The notes under the pieces: model-generated
Database searches by the model: none
What the model saw: only the letters and a program-made list of their open reading frames with translations
What the model was told of the DNA's origin: nothing
Made by a program: the position numbers and the translations under genes
DNA from: Mycolicibacterium phocaicum
GTDB taxonomy: Bacteria; Actinomycetota; Actinomycetes; Mycobacteriales; Mycobacteriaceae
Reading direction: 5' to 3'
Length of the DNA: 64,000 bases
NCBI RefSeq assembly: GCF_010731115.1
Contig: NZ_AP022616.1
Location: 1,178,001 to 1,242,000 of the forward strand
In this document: piece after piece, positions 15,756-25,170 of the stretch
Layout of the letters: the number at the start of each line of letters is the position of its first letter
Position numbering within the stretch: position 1 is the stretch's first letter

Positions 15756-16286
15756 ATGACGGTGCAGGTGCGGCAGGCGCAGGCCGAGGATGTCGCCGAA
15801 CTCGCTGACGTGGCCGCCGCGACGTTCCCGCTGGCCTGCCCGCCGTCGTCGACGCCGGAGAACATCGCGGCCTTCATCGCCGCGCAGCTGTCCGCCGAGC
15901 GCTTCGGCGAATACCTGCGCGATCCCGAACGTGCCGTCTTCATCGCGCACGACGACGCGCGAATCCTGGGCTACACCATGCTGATTCGCGGTGTGGCCGA
16001 TGACGCCGACGTGCAACGCGCGGTGCCGGAGCGACCGGCCGTCGAACTGTCCAAGTGCTACGTGCTGCCCGACGTCCACGGCGGAGACGTCGCGGCGACG
16101 CTCATGGACGCGTCGGTCGCCTTCGCACGTGAGCTCGGCGCCCGCTGCGTCTGGCTCGGCGTCAATCAGGAAAACGAACGCGCCCAACGCTTTTACCGCA
16201 AGCACGGCTTCGAGGTCACCGGCACCAAGACGTTTCAGCTCGGCGCCCGGACCGAGAGCGACTACGTGCTGGTGCGGGCGCTGTAG
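15756..16286 (+). CDS. GNAT-type N-acetyltransferase
   Basis: 176 residues, a single GNAT domain. Visible parts are the N-terminal strand and helix (VQVRQAQAEDVAELADVAA), ELSKCYVLPDVHGGDVAATLM with the acetyl-CoA loop (H-G-G-D-V-A), and WLGVNQENERAQRFYRKHGF, the classical motif B with the Tyr that helps catalysis. The substrate is unknown. The ATG six bases after AAGGAGG is chosen over a GTG eight codons upstream. It matches Rv2669 in position. Confidence 0.92.
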   Translation: MTVQVRQAQAEDVAELADVAAATFPLACPPSSTPENIAAFIAAQLSAERFGEYLRDPERAVFIAHDDARILGYTMLIRGVADDADVQRAVPERPAVELSKCYVLPDVHGGDVAATLMDASVAFARELGARCVWLGVNQENERAQRFYRKHGFEVTGTKTFQLGARTESDYVLVRAL

Positions 16287-16289
16287 ACC

Positions 16290-17333
16290 TCAGGCGTGCA
16301 GCTGCGTGCCCTCGTGGGTCAGCGCGAGCAGGCGGGACGTCGCGCGCAGGTACTTCTTGCGGAAGCCGCCGGCCAGCATCTCTTCGCTGAAGACGGTGTT
16401 CATCTTCTCCCCCGACGCCACGACGGGAATGCCCGCGTCGTACAGCCGGTCGATCAGCGACACCAGCCGCAGCGCGACGGACTGGTCGTACACCATATGC
16501 ACACCCGTGATGAAAACCTGTTGCACGTCTTCGATCAACGCGTGGTAGCGCGACGGGTGCATGGTCGCCAGGTGCGCGCACAGGGCATCGAACTCGTCGA
16601 GCGTGGCGCCTTCGACACCGACCGCCCAGGACCGCACGTCGGCTTCCGACGGCGGCACCGGGGCCGACGGCAGGGCGCGCTGACGGTAGTCGGGGCCTTC
16701 GACGCGGACTGTGGTGAAAATGCTTGACAGCGTATTGATCTCGCGCAGGAAGTCCTGGGCCGCGAAGCGGCCTTCACCGAGCTGTTCGGGCAGCGTGTTC
16801 GACGTCGCCGCGATCGACACGCCGCGCTCCACGAGCGCCGAGAGCAGCCGCGAGATCAGCGTGGTGTTGCCGGGATCGTCGAGTTCGAACTCGTCGATGC
16901 ACACGACCACATACTCGGACAGCAGGTCGATGCACTCGGTGAAGCCGAAGACGCCGGCAAGCTGCGTCAGCTCACCGAACGTGGCGAACGCGGCGGGGCC
17001 GGCGTTCGCGCCGGCCAGCGTGTAGTACGTCGACGCCAACAGGTGGGTCTTGCCGACACCGAAGCCGCCGTCGAGGTACATGCCGACCCCCGGCAGCGCT
17101 TCCCGCTTGCCGAACAACTTCTTCTTGCCGGCCCGCTGGCGGACCGCATCCTCGCAGAACTTGCGCGCCGAAACCACCGCGGCAGCCTGCGACGGCTCAT
17201 TCGGATCGGGCCGGTAGGAGTCGTAGCTGACGTCGGCGAACGTGGGCGGCGGGACCAGTTCGGCGATCAGTCTTTCCGGCGTGACGGTCGGATGACGATC
17301 GGTCAGGTGCGCGACTTCGCTGGCCCCAGGCAT
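16290..17333 (-). CDS. zapE: ZapE/AFG1-like ATPase
   Basis: 347 residues, P-loop ATPase of the AFG1/ZapE family. Walker A is GGFGVGKTHLL near 109-119 and Walker B is VVVCIDEFEL near 167-176. The sensor-like region AATSNTLPEQLGEG follows, and a C-terminal region contains HDEFDALCA-type helices. ZapE is linked to cell division in proteobacteria and AFG1 to mitochondrial protein quality control; the actinobacterial role is unproven. It corresponds to Rv2670c and is divergent from the ribD-like gene, 25 bases apart. Confidence 0.92.
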   Translation of the reverse strand: MPGASEVAHLTDRHPTVTPERLIAELVPPPTFADVSYDSYRPDPNEPSQAAAVVSARKFCEDAVRQRAGKKKLFGKREALPGVGMYLDGGFGVGKTHLLASTYYTLAGANAGPAAFATFGELTQLAGVFGFTECIDLLSEYVVVCIDEFELDDPGNTTLISRLLSALVERGVSIAATSNTLPEQLGEGRFAAQDFLREINTLSSIFTTVRVEGPDYRQRALPSAPVPPSEADVRSWAVGVEGATLDEFDALCAHLATMHPSRYHALIEDVQQVFITGVHMVYDQSVALRLVSLIDRLYDAGIPVVASGEKMNTVFSEEMLAGGFRKKYLRATSRLLALTHEGTQLHA

Positions 17334-17358
17334 TAACGCACCATAGCGGCGTGTTGCA

Positions 17359-18159
17359 ATGATTCACGTGTCCGATCCCGACGCTGCGACGCAGCTCACA
17401 GAGCTCAGCGCGGTAGGCGCTGCCTTCCCGGCCGGCGCCGAGACCGGCGACGACACGCTGCTGGCACCGTTCTACAGCTACCCCGCGGACCTCGACCGTC
17501 CGTGGGTGCGGGCCAACATGATCTCCAGCCTGGACGGCGGCGCCACCGACGACGGCCGCGCCGGCGGCCTGGCCGGTCCGGGCGACCGGGCGCTGTTCGG
17601 TTTCATGCGTCAGCAGGCCGACGTCATCCTGGTCGGTGCGGCGACCGTGCGCATCGAGAATTACTCGGGCGCTCAGATGTCCGCGCCGCAACGCCAGGCC
17701 CGCCAGCTCCGCGGTCAGGCCGAGGTACCGCCCATCGCGGTCATCACGCACAGCGCCGACATCCCGCACGACGCCAAGTTCTTCACCCGCACCGAAGTAC
17801 CGCCGCTGATCCTCACCAGCCGCGACAGCATCGACGACACCTGCCGCCGGTTCACCGGGCTCGCCGAGGTCATCGACGCCTCCGGGACCGCCCCCGACCG
17901 CGTCGACCCGCACGTCGTGCTGCGCATCCTCGGCGACCGCGGGCTGCGCCGCGTGCTGACCGAGGGCGGACCGTCCGTACTGAACATGCTGATCGAGGAA
18001 GACCTGATCGACGAGATGTGTGTGACCATCGCGCCGATCCTGGTCGGCGGATTCGCCCGGCGGATCGCCTCGGGCCCCGGCGAGGCACACACCCGGCTGC
18101 GCCGGAGCCACGTCCTCACCGACACCGCGGGCTACCTGTACACGCGCTACGTCCGCTGA
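17359..18159 (+). CDS. RibD C-terminal-like pyrimidine reductase (Rv2671-type)
   Basis: 266 residues, single RibD C-terminal/dihydrofolate-reductase-like domain. Motifs are WVRANMISSLDGGATDDGRAG, LFGFMRQQADVILVGAATVR and GLRRVLTEGGPSVLNMLIEE (NADPH-binding), ending TDTAGYLYTRYVR. The deaminase half of true RibD is missing. The M. tuberculosis counterpart Rv2671 has been reported to work as an alternative dihydrofolate reductase that can bypass antifolates. Riboflavin synthesis is less likely without the deaminase. An in-frame GTG three codons in is an alternative start. Confidence 0.9.
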   Translation: MIHVSDPDAATQLTELSAVGAAFPAGAETGDDTLLAPFYSYPADLDRPWVRANMISSLDGGATDDGRAGGLAGPGDRALFGFMRQQADVILVGAATVRIENYSGAQMSAPQRQARQLRGQAEVPPIAVITHSADIPHDAKFFTRTEVPPLILTSRDSIDDTCRRFTGLAEVIDASGTAPDRVDPHVVLRILGDRGLRRVLTEGGPSVLNMLIEEDLIDEMCVTIAPILVGGFARRIASGPGEAHTRLRRSHVLTDTAGYLYTRYVR

Positions 18160-18195
18160 CCGGTCTCACCCACCGGCATCGCTACTGTGGTGGCC

Positions 18196-19767
18196 ATGCG
18201 TCGCCGCCTGCTGCTCCCGGCCCTGAGCCTGTCGACCGTGGTGCTGTCTACGGTCGTCGCGGGATGCGCTCCGTTGCTGGCCGCCAACCCTCGCTACGTC
18301 ACCGACTCCGGCGCCCGCCCGCAGGGCGCGGCGACCACCTCCAAGGCACCCGAGGGGCCGCCGCCCATCGCCGTGCCGAAGAAGGACATGACGTGGCATG
18401 AATGCACGTCGCGGGTGTTCGGCGACGCGACGGTGCCCGCCGTGCCCGGCGTCATCCTGGACTGCTCCGACTACGACGCCGACCTCGATTCCCTGGGCGG
18501 CTCCGCCGGGACCGTCAGCATCGGTGTGGTGCGGGCCCGGCTGGCGACGACCCCGGCCGACGCCGGACCGATCGTCATGACCACCGGATCGGACATCCCG
18601 ACGTCGCACCAACTGCCGGTGTGGCTGCAGCGCGGCGGCGTCGACCTGTTGAAGACGCGCCCCGTCGTCGCCGTCGACCGCCGCGGCATGGGCATGTCGG
18701 GCCCGCTGAGCTGTGTGTCGAGCAACGATCGCCAGGACCTGCTGGACCAGGCCCAGTTCCTGTCGGGCGACGACCAGGTGGCAAACCTGGCGAAGGTCGC
18801 GACCTCGGCCACCACCGACTGCACCGACAGCATCGCACCGGGAGAGTCGGCCTACGACAACGCGCACTCGGCAGAGGATCTGGAGCGGCTGCGCAGCACC
18901 TGGGACGTGCCCGCACTGGCCGTTCTCGGCATCGGCAACGGCGCCCAGATCGCCCTGGCCTACGCGGCGTCGCACCCCACCAAGGTCGCCCGGCTGGTGC
19001 TGGACTCCCCCTTGCCGCTGGGCATCTCCGCCGAAGCGACGGCCGAGCAGCGGATCAAGGGCCAGCAGGCAGCGCTCGACGCGTTCGCCGCGCAATGCGT
19101 GGCCAACAACTGCCCACTGGGCCCGGATCCCAAGGGCGCCATCGACGGCATGCTGGCCGAGGCCCGCGCCGGGCGCGGTGCCGGCGGCGCGTCGACGGCC
19201 GGTCTGGTCGAGTCGATCACCACAGCACTGGGCTACCCGCGCGGCGACGGGCTGGCCAACACCCTGTCTCTCGCCGGCGCGCTGGCCGCCGCCCGCAGCG
19301 GCGACGCGACGGCGCTCAACGCGCTGAGCAAGACAGCCGAGGACACGCGCCAGACCGACGGACAGTTCGTCAACCGGTGCGACGACTCCGTCAACCGCCC
19401 CACCCCGGACCGCGTCCGCGAACTACTGGTGGCCTGGCCCAAGAAGTACCCGCAGTTCGGCGCCGTCGGTGCGCTCAGCCTGGCGCCGTGCCTGAGCTGG
19501 CCCAGCAGCCCCGCACCCGCGGCCCCCAAGGAACTGAAGGTGCCGATCCTGTTGCTGGGCACCCACAACGACGCGATCGTCGGCGGCGACGGCGTCGCCG
19601 CGGTGGCGGCCATGGCGATCAACGCGGGCAACAACAGCCGCCGTGTCATGTGGCAGGGCACCGGCCACGGCACCCTCGTCTACACGACGGCGTGTGCCCT
19701 ACCCCCGGTGCAGGGCTACCTGACCACCGGCAAGCTGCCGGACACCGACACGTTCTGCCCGGCCTAG
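18196..19767 (+). CDS. Exported alpha/beta-hydrolase-fold lipoprotein (Rv2672-like)
   Basis: 523 residues from the ATG (two in-frame GTGs lie just upstream). A signal peptide with lipobox VAGC marks it as a lipoprotein. The rest has the architecture of tripeptidyl-peptidase-like alpha/beta hydrolases: PVVAVDRRGMGMSGPLSC, a VLGIGNGAQIALAYAASHP elbow, and a C-terminal TAP-like domain with PILLLGTHNDAIVG and GTGHGTLVY. At the elbow, residues 245-249 read G-I-G-N-G, so the usual nucleophilic Ser is absent. The Asp and His candidates are present. Either catalysis is lost or a different residue is used. Confidence 0.85.
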   Translation: MRRRLLLPALSLSTVVLSTVVAGCAPLLAANPRYVTDSGARPQGAATTSKAPEGPPPIAVPKKDMTWHECTSRVFGDATVPAVPGVILDCSDYDADLDSLGGSAGTVSIGVVRARLATTPADAGPIVMTTGSDIPTSHQLPVWLQRGGVDLLKTRPVVAVDRRGMGMSGPLSCVSSNDRQDLLDQAQFLSGDDQVANLAKVATSATTDCTDSIAPGESAYDNAHSAEDLERLRSTWDVPALAVLGIGNGAQIALAYAASHPTKVARLVLDSPLPLGISAEATAEQRIKGQQAALDAFAAQCVANNCPLGPDPKGAIDGMLAEARAGRGAGGASTAGLVESITTALGYPRGDGLANTLSLAGALAAARSGDATALNALSKTAEDTRQTDGQFVNRCDDSVNRPTPDRVRELLVAWPKKYPQFGAVGALSLAPCLSWPSSPAPAAPKELKVPILLLGTHNDAIVGGDGVAAVAAMAINAGNNSRRVMWQGTGHGTLVYTTACALPPVQGYLTTGKLPDTDTFCPA

Positions 19768-19799
19768 CAAGCCGGTCCGGCACCCCGTTATAGGGTTCG

Positions 19800-21086
19800 G
19801 TGGTGACGCGCCCTCTATCGCTCCTGAGCGTCTTCGGTCCCCGCACCGGCCCACAGAGCACCGCGAATATCGTTCGCAATGCGCTGTGGCCCATTGCGAT
19901 CGTGTCGATCATCCACCGCAGTTACGTGCTGACGACCAACGGTTACATCACCGACGACTTCGGTCCGGTGTACCGCGCGGTGTCGAACTTCCGGCGGCAC
20001 TGGGCCATCTACAACGAGCACTTCAACTACGTCGACCCGCACTACCTGTACCCGCCCGGCGGCACCCTGCTGCTGTCGCCGTTCGGGTTCCTGCCGGAGT
20101 TCGCGTCGCGGTTCTGGTTCGTCGCCATCAACTCGATCGCGATCATCATCGCCGCCTGCCTTCTGGTACGGCTGTTCAAGTTCTCGCTGACGTCGGTCGC
20201 GTTGCCCGCGCTCCTGCTGGCCATGTACTGCACCGAATCGGTCACCAACACACTGGTTTTCACCAACGTCAACGGCTGCATCCTGCTGGCCGAGGTGCTG
20301 TTCTTCACCTGGCTGCTGGACGGCAAGAAGAACCACGAATGGCTGGCCGGAGCCGCCATCGGCCTGACTCTCGTGCTCAAGCCACTGCTGGGCGTCCTGC
20401 TGCTGCTGCCGCTGCTGAACCGGCAGTGGCGGGCCCTGGTCGCCGCGTTCGCGGTGCCCCTGGTCTTCAACGCCGTGGCCTGGCCGCTGTCGGCCGACCC
20501 GATGGGCTTCGTGCGCAACACCGTGCCGTACATCTTCCAGACCCGCGACTACTTCAACAGCTCGGTGCTGGGCAACGGCATCTACTACGGCCTGCCGATG
20601 TGGCTGATCATGCTGCTGCGCATCGCATTCGTGGTGCTCGCCGCAGCCAGCCTGTGGCTGCTGTACCGCTACTACCGCGAGCGTGACCAGCTGTTCTGGA
20701 TGCTGACGTCGTCGGGTGTCCTGCTGATCACCTCGTGGCTGGTGCTGTCGCTGGCGCAGGGCTACTACTCGATGATGCTGTTCCCGTTCCTGATGACGGT
20801 GGTACTGCCGCGGTCGACGATCCGCAGCTGGCCGGCCTGGCTCGCGGTGTACGGCTTCCTCACCATGGACCGCTGGCTCATGTGGCGGTGGCCGACGACC
20901 GGCCGGTTCCTCGAGTACATCAAGATCACCTACGGCTGGTCGTTGATGCTCGTCGTGGTGTTCTGCGTGCTGTACTTCCGCTACCTCGACGCCAAGAAGG
21001 ACGGCCGGCTGGACCAGGGCATCGACCCGTTGTGGTTGTCCGACTCCAAGCCACAAGGGGCCGCCGCGGGTAGCGTGGGCGCATGA
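19800..21086 (+). CDS. aftC: Alpha-(1->3)-arabinofuranosyltransferase AftC
   Basis: 428 residues, polytopic GT-C membrane protein. It transfers arabinofuranose from decaprenyl-phospho-arabinose to make alpha-1,3 branches in arabinogalactan and lipoarabinomannan. Close to Rv2673 along its length: VLTTNGYITDDFGPVYRAV (with the catalytic DD), YLYPPGGTLLLSPFG, VLKPLLGVLLLLPLLNRQWRAL, GYYSMMLFPFLMTVVLP and YGWSLMLVVVF. About ten transmembrane helices are visible. It starts at tandem GTGs, and its stop overlaps the msrB start (ATGA). Confidence 0.95.
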   Translation: MVTRPLSLLSVFGPRTGPQSTANIVRNALWPIAIVSIIHRSYVLTTNGYITDDFGPVYRAVSNFRRHWAIYNEHFNYVDPHYLYPPGGTLLLSPFGFLPEFASRFWFVAINSIAIIIAACLLVRLFKFSLTSVALPALLLAMYCTESVTNTLVFTNVNGCILLAEVLFFTWLLDGKKNHEWLAGAAIGLTLVLKPLLGVLLLLPLLNRQWRALVAAFAVPLVFNAVAWPLSADPMGFVRNTVPYIFQTRDYFNSSVLGNGIYYGLPMWLIMLLRIAFVVLAAASLWLLYRYYRERDQLFWMLTSSGVLLITSWLVLSLAQGYYSMMLFPFLMTVVLPRSTIRSWPAWLAVYGFLTMDRWLMWRWPTTGRFLEYIKITYGWSLMLVVVFCVLYFRYLDAKKDGRLDQGIDPLWLSDSKPQGAAAGSVGA

Positions 21087-21499
21087 GCATCCCGCCTCCC
21101 AAGGTCGAACTCTCCAATTCGCAGTGGCGCGAGAAACTTACTCCTGCCGAGTTCCACGTACTGCGTGAAGCCGGGACGGAGCGTCCGTTCGTCGGCGAGT
21201 ACACCGACACCAAGACCGAGGGCGTCTACCAGTGCCGGGCCTGCGGTGCCGAGCTGTTCCGCAGCACCGAGAAGTTCGAATCCCATTGCGGCTGGCCGTC
21301 GTTCTTCGATCCGGCCGACTCGGATGCGGTGATCCTGCGGACCGACAACAGCCTCGGCATGCGCCGCGTCGAGGTGCTGTGCGCCAACTGCCACAGCCAC
21401 CTCGGCCACGTCTTCGAGGGCGAGGGTTACCCGACCCCGACCGACCAGCGCTACTGCATCAACTCGATCTCGCTTCGCCTGGTTCCGGCCGAGAGCTGA
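21083..21499 (+). CDS. msrB: Peptide-methionine (R)-S-oxide reductase MsrB
   Basis: 138 residues. It reduces the R form of methionine sulfoxide in oxidised proteins. Structural zinc motifs are CRACG and CANCHSHLGHVF. The substrate Trp and His are in HCGWPSFFDP, and the catalytic cysteine is Cys125 in RYCINSISL. Start and stop overlap with aftC indicates coupled translation. Corresponds to Rv2674. Confidence 0.96.
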   Translation: MSIPPPKVELSNSQWREKLTPAEFHVLREAGTERPFVGEYTDTKTEGVYQCRACGAELFRSTEKFESHCGWPSFFDPADSDAVILRTDNSLGMRRVEVLCANCHSHLGHVFEGEGYPTPTDQRYCINSISLRLVPAES

Positions 21500-21502
21500 G
21501 AC

Positions 21503-22582
21503 GTGGTCGCGCAGCCCACCGACGCGCAATTGCGGCGGTGGCGACAGCACCTGGCCAATGAGCGTGCCGAAGCCGCCGTCTACCGCGATCTGGCCCAGCG
21601 CCGTCAGGGCGCCGAACGCGACATCCTGCTCGAACTCGCCACCGCCGAAGGCCGGCACGAGAAGCACTGGCTGACGCTGCTGGGCGATCAGGTCGGGAAG
21701 CCGCACCGCCCCGACGTCCGGACCCGGCTGCTCGGCTTTCTCGCCCGTCACCTCGGGTCGGTGTTCACCCTCGCCCTGGCGCAACGGGCCGAAGCGCGCT
21801 CGGAGTACGACACCGACGTCGACGCCACGCCGACCATGGCGGCCGACGAACGGATCCACGGCGAGGTCGTCCGCGCCCTCGCCAGCCGGGGCCGCGACCA
21901 GCTGTCCGGCAGCTTCCGGGCGGCGGTCTTCGGCGCCAACGACGGGCTCGTGAGCAATCTGGCGCTGGTCCTGGGCATCGGCGCCACCGGGGTGTCGAGC
22001 GCGACGATCCTGGCCACCGGACTGGCGGGGTTGATCGCCGGAGCCCTGTCGATGGGCGCCGGCGAGTACGTCTCGGTCAACTCCCAACTCGAACTGCTCG
22101 AGGCGTCGACGCCCAGCGCCACCGCGGGCACGGCGGTGCAGGCGCTCGACGTCGACGCCAACGAACTGGAGTTGGTGTACCGGGCCCGCGGGATGAGTCC
22201 CGAGGAGGCGGCCGTCCGCGCCGCCGACGTCTTCGCGAGCCTGCGGGCCGGCGCACTGGCCGACTCACCGCTGGGCGAGGTGTCGACCGAGCATCACGAG
22301 GCCGTGGGCACGGGGCTGCGGGCCGCGGTGTCCAGCTTCCTGTTCTTCGCGTCCGGCGCGCTGATCCCCGTGCTGCCCTACCTGTTCGGGCTCACCGGCA
22401 TCGCCGCCGTCGTTGTCTCGGCGGTCCTGGTCGGGCTGGCACTGCTCTCGACGGGCATGGTCGTCGGTCTGCTCTCCGGTGGACCGCCGCTACGACGGGC
22501 GTTGCGCCAGTTGATGATCGGCTACGGCGCCGCCGCGGTGACCTATGGACTGGGCCTGTTGTTCGGCACTGCGGTCGGCTGA
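21503..22582 (+). CDS. Ferritin-like/VIT1 membrane metal transporter (MbfA-type)
   Basis: 359 residues. The N-terminal part (about 10-110) is a rubrerythrin/ferritin-like helical domain with ERAEAAVYRDLAQ and EGRHEKHW, carrying Glu and His iron ligands. The C-terminal part (about 140-359) is a CCC1/VIT1 transporter with DQLSGSFRAAVFGANDGLVSN, SMGAGEYVSV and three final transmembrane helices. Such fusions export iron or manganese and protect against oxidative stress. It starts at a GTG three bases after the msrB stop and overlaps the DUF2252 gene by one base, so it forms an operon with both. Confidence 0.9.
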   Translation: MVAQPTDAQLRRWRQHLANERAEAAVYRDLAQRRQGAERDILLELATAEGRHEKHWLTLLGDQVGKPHRPDVRTRLLGFLARHLGSVFTLALAQRAEARSEYDTDVDATPTMAADERIHGEVVRALASRGRDQLSGSFRAAVFGANDGLVSNLALVLGIGATGVSSATILATGLAGLIAGALSMGAGEYVSVNSQLELLEASTPSATAGTAVQALDVDANELELVYRARGMSPEEAAVRAADVFASLRAGALADSPLGEVSTEHHEAVGTGLRAAVSSFLFFASGALIPVLPYLFGLTGIAAVVVSAVLVGLALLSTGMVVGLLSGGPPLRRALRQLMIGYGAAAVTYGLGLLFGTAVG

Positions 22583-23961
22583 TGGACCAGTCCGTGCAGC
22601 AACGCCGCGACGCCGGACGCGCCGCCCGCGACCGGCTGCCCCGGTCCGCACTGGCCGACGTCCACCTCACCGCCGGCCGCCCGGATCCGGTGGCCCTACT
22701 GGAGTCGCAGGCGACGTCCCGGATCGCCGAACTCGTCCCGATCAGGTACGGCCGGATGCTGACCTCGGCCCTGGCGTTCTACCGTGGCGCGGCCCTGATC
22801 ATGGCGGCCGATCTGGCGGCCGGCCCGCACACCGGACTGACGGCGCAACTGTGCGGCGACGCCCACCTGTGCAACTTCGGACTGTTCGGCTCACCCGAGC
22901 GCAATCTGGTGTTCGACGTCAACGACTTCGACGAAACCCTGCCCGGGCCGTGGGAATGGGATGTGAAGCGGTTGGTGGCGAGTCTGGCAATCGCCGGTCG
23001 GGACAACGGTTTTCAGGCCGACGATCGCGCCGAGGTGGTTCGCAGCTGCGTCAACGGCTACCGCACCCGCATGCAGGAGCTGGCCGGCATGGGCGAACTG
23101 GAAGCGTGGTACACCCAGACGACCGTGGACGCCGAGCTGCAGAACAGCGTCGACACCAAGTTCGCCCGCGAGATCCAGCAGACCGCGGCCAAGGCCCGCG
23201 CGCACGACAGTCTCCAGGCGGTCACGAAACTGACCGAAACCGTCGACGGCCAGAGCAGGCTGATCAGCCGGCCGCCACTCGTGGTTCCCATCGAGGAACT
23301 GGTCGGCGCCGAGCGCGCCCGCCAGTACGAGCAGCAGATGACGCCGTTCATGCAGCGCTACCGCGACAGCCTGGAGGACAGTCGGCGCCTCCTCATCGAC
23401 CGCTTCCAGTACGTGACGATGGCGCGCAAGGTGGTCGGCGTCGGCAGTGTCGGTCTGCGGGCGTGGATCGTGTTGCTGACCGGGCGCGACAGCGACGATC
23501 CGTTGTTGCTGCAGATGAAAGAGGCCCAGCCCTCCGTCCTGGAACGCTTCCTCGGGGCCAGTGCGTATCCGAATGCCGCCCAACGGGTTTCGGTCGGACA
23601 GCGGCTGATGCAGGCCAGCAGCGACATCCTGCTGGGGTGGCTGCACGCCGTCGGGCCGGACGGCTACGAGGCGGACTACTACGTCCGCCAGCTACACGAC
23701 TGGAAGGGTGCGGTGTCGGTGCAGACGTCGAGCCCGAAGCTGCTGGCCGACTACGGGCAGGCCTGCGCCCACGCGTTGGCCCGGGCCCACGCCCGCACCG
23801 GCGACCGCATCGCGATCGCCGCCTACCTCGGCAGCAGCGACGCCGCCGACACGGCACTGGCCCGGTTCGCGGAGGCCTACGCGGACCAGAACGAGCGTGA
23901 CTACGCGGCTTTGCGCGACGCCGTCACCGCCGGACGGGTCACGGCAGAGTCCGACCTCTGA
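22582..23961 (+). CDS. DUF2252 protein (kinase-fold-like)
   Basis: 459 residues. DUF2252 hallmarks: RMLTSALAFYRGAALIMAADLA, GDAHLCNFGLFGSPERNLVFDVNDFDETL (reminiscent of the catalytic and metal-binding loops of aminoglycoside-phosphotransferase-like kinases), then WEWDVKRLVASL, and later YYVRQLHDWKG and HARTGDRIAIAAYLG. The family is uncharacterised, though the HGD/DxND pattern suggests a phosphotransferase ancestry. It is translationally coupled to the metal transporter upstream. Confidence 0.88.
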   Translation: MDQSVQQRRDAGRAARDRLPRSALADVHLTAGRPDPVALLESQATSRIAELVPIRYGRMLTSALAFYRGAALIMAADLAAGPHTGLTAQLCGDAHLCNFGLFGSPERNLVFDVNDFDETLPGPWEWDVKRLVASLAIAGRDNGFQADDRAEVVRSCVNGYRTRMQELAGMGELEAWYTQTTVDAELQNSVDTKFAREIQQTAAKARAHDSLQAVTKLTETVDGQSRLISRPPLVVPIEELVGAERARQYEQQMTPFMQRYRDSLEDSRRLLIDRFQYVTMARKVVGVGSVGLRAWIVLLTGRDSDDPLLLQMKEAQPSVLERFLGASAYPNAAQRVSVGQRLMQASSDILLGWLHAVGPDGYEADYYVRQLHDWKGAVSVQTSSPKLLADYGQACAHALARAHARTGDRIAIAAYLGSSDAADTALARFAEAYADQNERDYAALRDAVTAGRVTAESDL

Positions 23962-23991
23962 GCGGCGGGCCTGTGGTGCGATCCTGATGCC

Positions 23992-24456
23992 ATGACAGGC
24001 CAACAAAACGAGCGCGGCCACCTGCTTCCCCGTCGGCTCCGCCAGAGCAACGCCCTCCATCACCCGGCGGTGATCCAGCAGGCCGTCAAGCGCAACCAGA
24101 ATCTGCAATTGCGCGTGGCTGACGCCATCACCGCCTTCGCCGGGTCGATGAGCTTCGTCTACATCCACGCCGTGCTGTTCGCGGTGTGGATGATCGTCTT
24201 CGAGCGCAGCCCATGGCCCACGCTGACTCTCGTGGTGTCGCTGGAGGCCATCTTCCTGTCGACGTTCGTGATGATCGGGCAGAACCGGCAGGCCGAATTC
24301 CAGCAGGCCAAGGCCGACCACGATTTCCAGACTCAGGAAGTCGAGCTCAAGACCAATACCGAGCTGACCCGCGAAATCCACGTACTCACAACAGAATTGC
24401 ACCGCCGCATCATGGCGGCAGACGACGGCAAGGCCGGCGGACCGAGCCAGACCTGA
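23992..24456 (+). CDS. DUF1003 membrane protein
   Basis: 154 residues. Two transmembrane helices at about 55-75 and 80-97 (FVYIHAVLFAVWMIVF; LTLVVSLEAIFLSTFVMI) are followed by NRQAEFQQAKADHDFQ and a cytosolic helical tail. This is the standard DUF1003 layout, function unknown. It lies 30 bases after the DUF2252 gene on the same strand and converges on hemQ. Confidence 0.9.
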   Translation: MTGQQNERGHLLPRRLRQSNALHHPAVIQQAVKRNQNLQLRVADAITAFAGSMSFVYIHAVLFAVWMIVFERSPWPTLTLVVSLEAIFLSTFVMIGQNRQAEFQQAKADHDFQTQEVELKTNTELTREIHVLTTELHRRIMAADDGKAGGPSQT

Positions 24457-24464
24457 CGGCCGGA

Positions 24465-25166
24465 CTACGGCAGGTTGGCGACCAACTGCTCGATACCGAC
24501 CCGGGGGCCGGTGAAGAACGGCGTCTCCTCGCGGACGTGACGGCGGGCGTCGGTGTAGCGCAACTTCCACATCAGCTCGACGATGCGCGCCAGGTCCGGA
24601 CCCTCGAACGCGAGAATCCACTCGTAGTCGCCCAGCGCGAAGGCCGGCACGGTGTTGGCACGCACATCGGGGTATTCGCGGCCACCCATGCCGTGCTCGA
24701 CGAGCATCCGGCGGCGGTCGTCGTCGGGCAGCAGGTACCAGTCCAGCGACCGCACGAACGGGTAGACGCAGATGTAGTCGCCCGGGTCCTCGCCCGCGAT
24801 GAACGCCGGCAGGTGGCTCTTGTTGAACTCCGCCGGGCGGTGCAGCGCGACGACGCTCCACACCGGCTCGGTGGCGGCGCCGAGCGCGGTGCGACGGAAG
24901 CCGGTGTAAGTGGCCTGCAGGTCCTCGACGCGCTCGGCGTGGGTCCACATCATGAAGTCGGCGTCGGCTCGGAAGCCCGCGACGTCGTACAGCCCGCGGA
25001 CCACGACGCCCGCGTCCTCGCGCTTCTTGAGGTAGGCGGCGGTATCGGCGGCGATGGCGGCCCGCGACTTCTCGTCCGCGGGCAGCTCATCGGGCTGCAC
25101 GGCGAAGACCGAGATCATCATGTACCTGGTCATCGAGTTGAGGGCGTCGTAGTCGAGCTTGGCCAT
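24465..25166 (-). CDS. hemQ: Coproheme decarboxylase HemQ (ChdC)
   Basis: 233 residues, chlorite-dismutase fold. It performs the last step of the coproporphyrin-dependent haem pathway, oxidative decarboxylation of coproheme to haem b. Recognisable segments are [40 protein letters not shown], and [31 protein letters not shown] with the conserved His and Tyr, then [26 protein letters not shown]. The ATG start at MAKLDY is supported by the homologous start; an open frame upstream is noise. It lies in the hemE-hemY-hemQ operon. Confidence 0.95.
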   Translation of the reverse strand: MAKLDYDALNSMTRYMMISVFAVQPDELPADEKSRAAIAADTAAYLKKREDAGVVVRGLYDVAGFRADADFMMWTHAERVEDLQATYTGFRRTALGAATEPVWSVVALHRPAEFNKSHLPAFIAGEDPGDYICVYPFVRSLDWYLLPDDDRRRMLVEHGMGGREYPDVRANTVPAFALGDYEWILAFEGPDLARIVELMWKLRYTDARRHVREETPFFTGPRVGIEQLVANLP

Positions 25167-25170
25167 GCCC

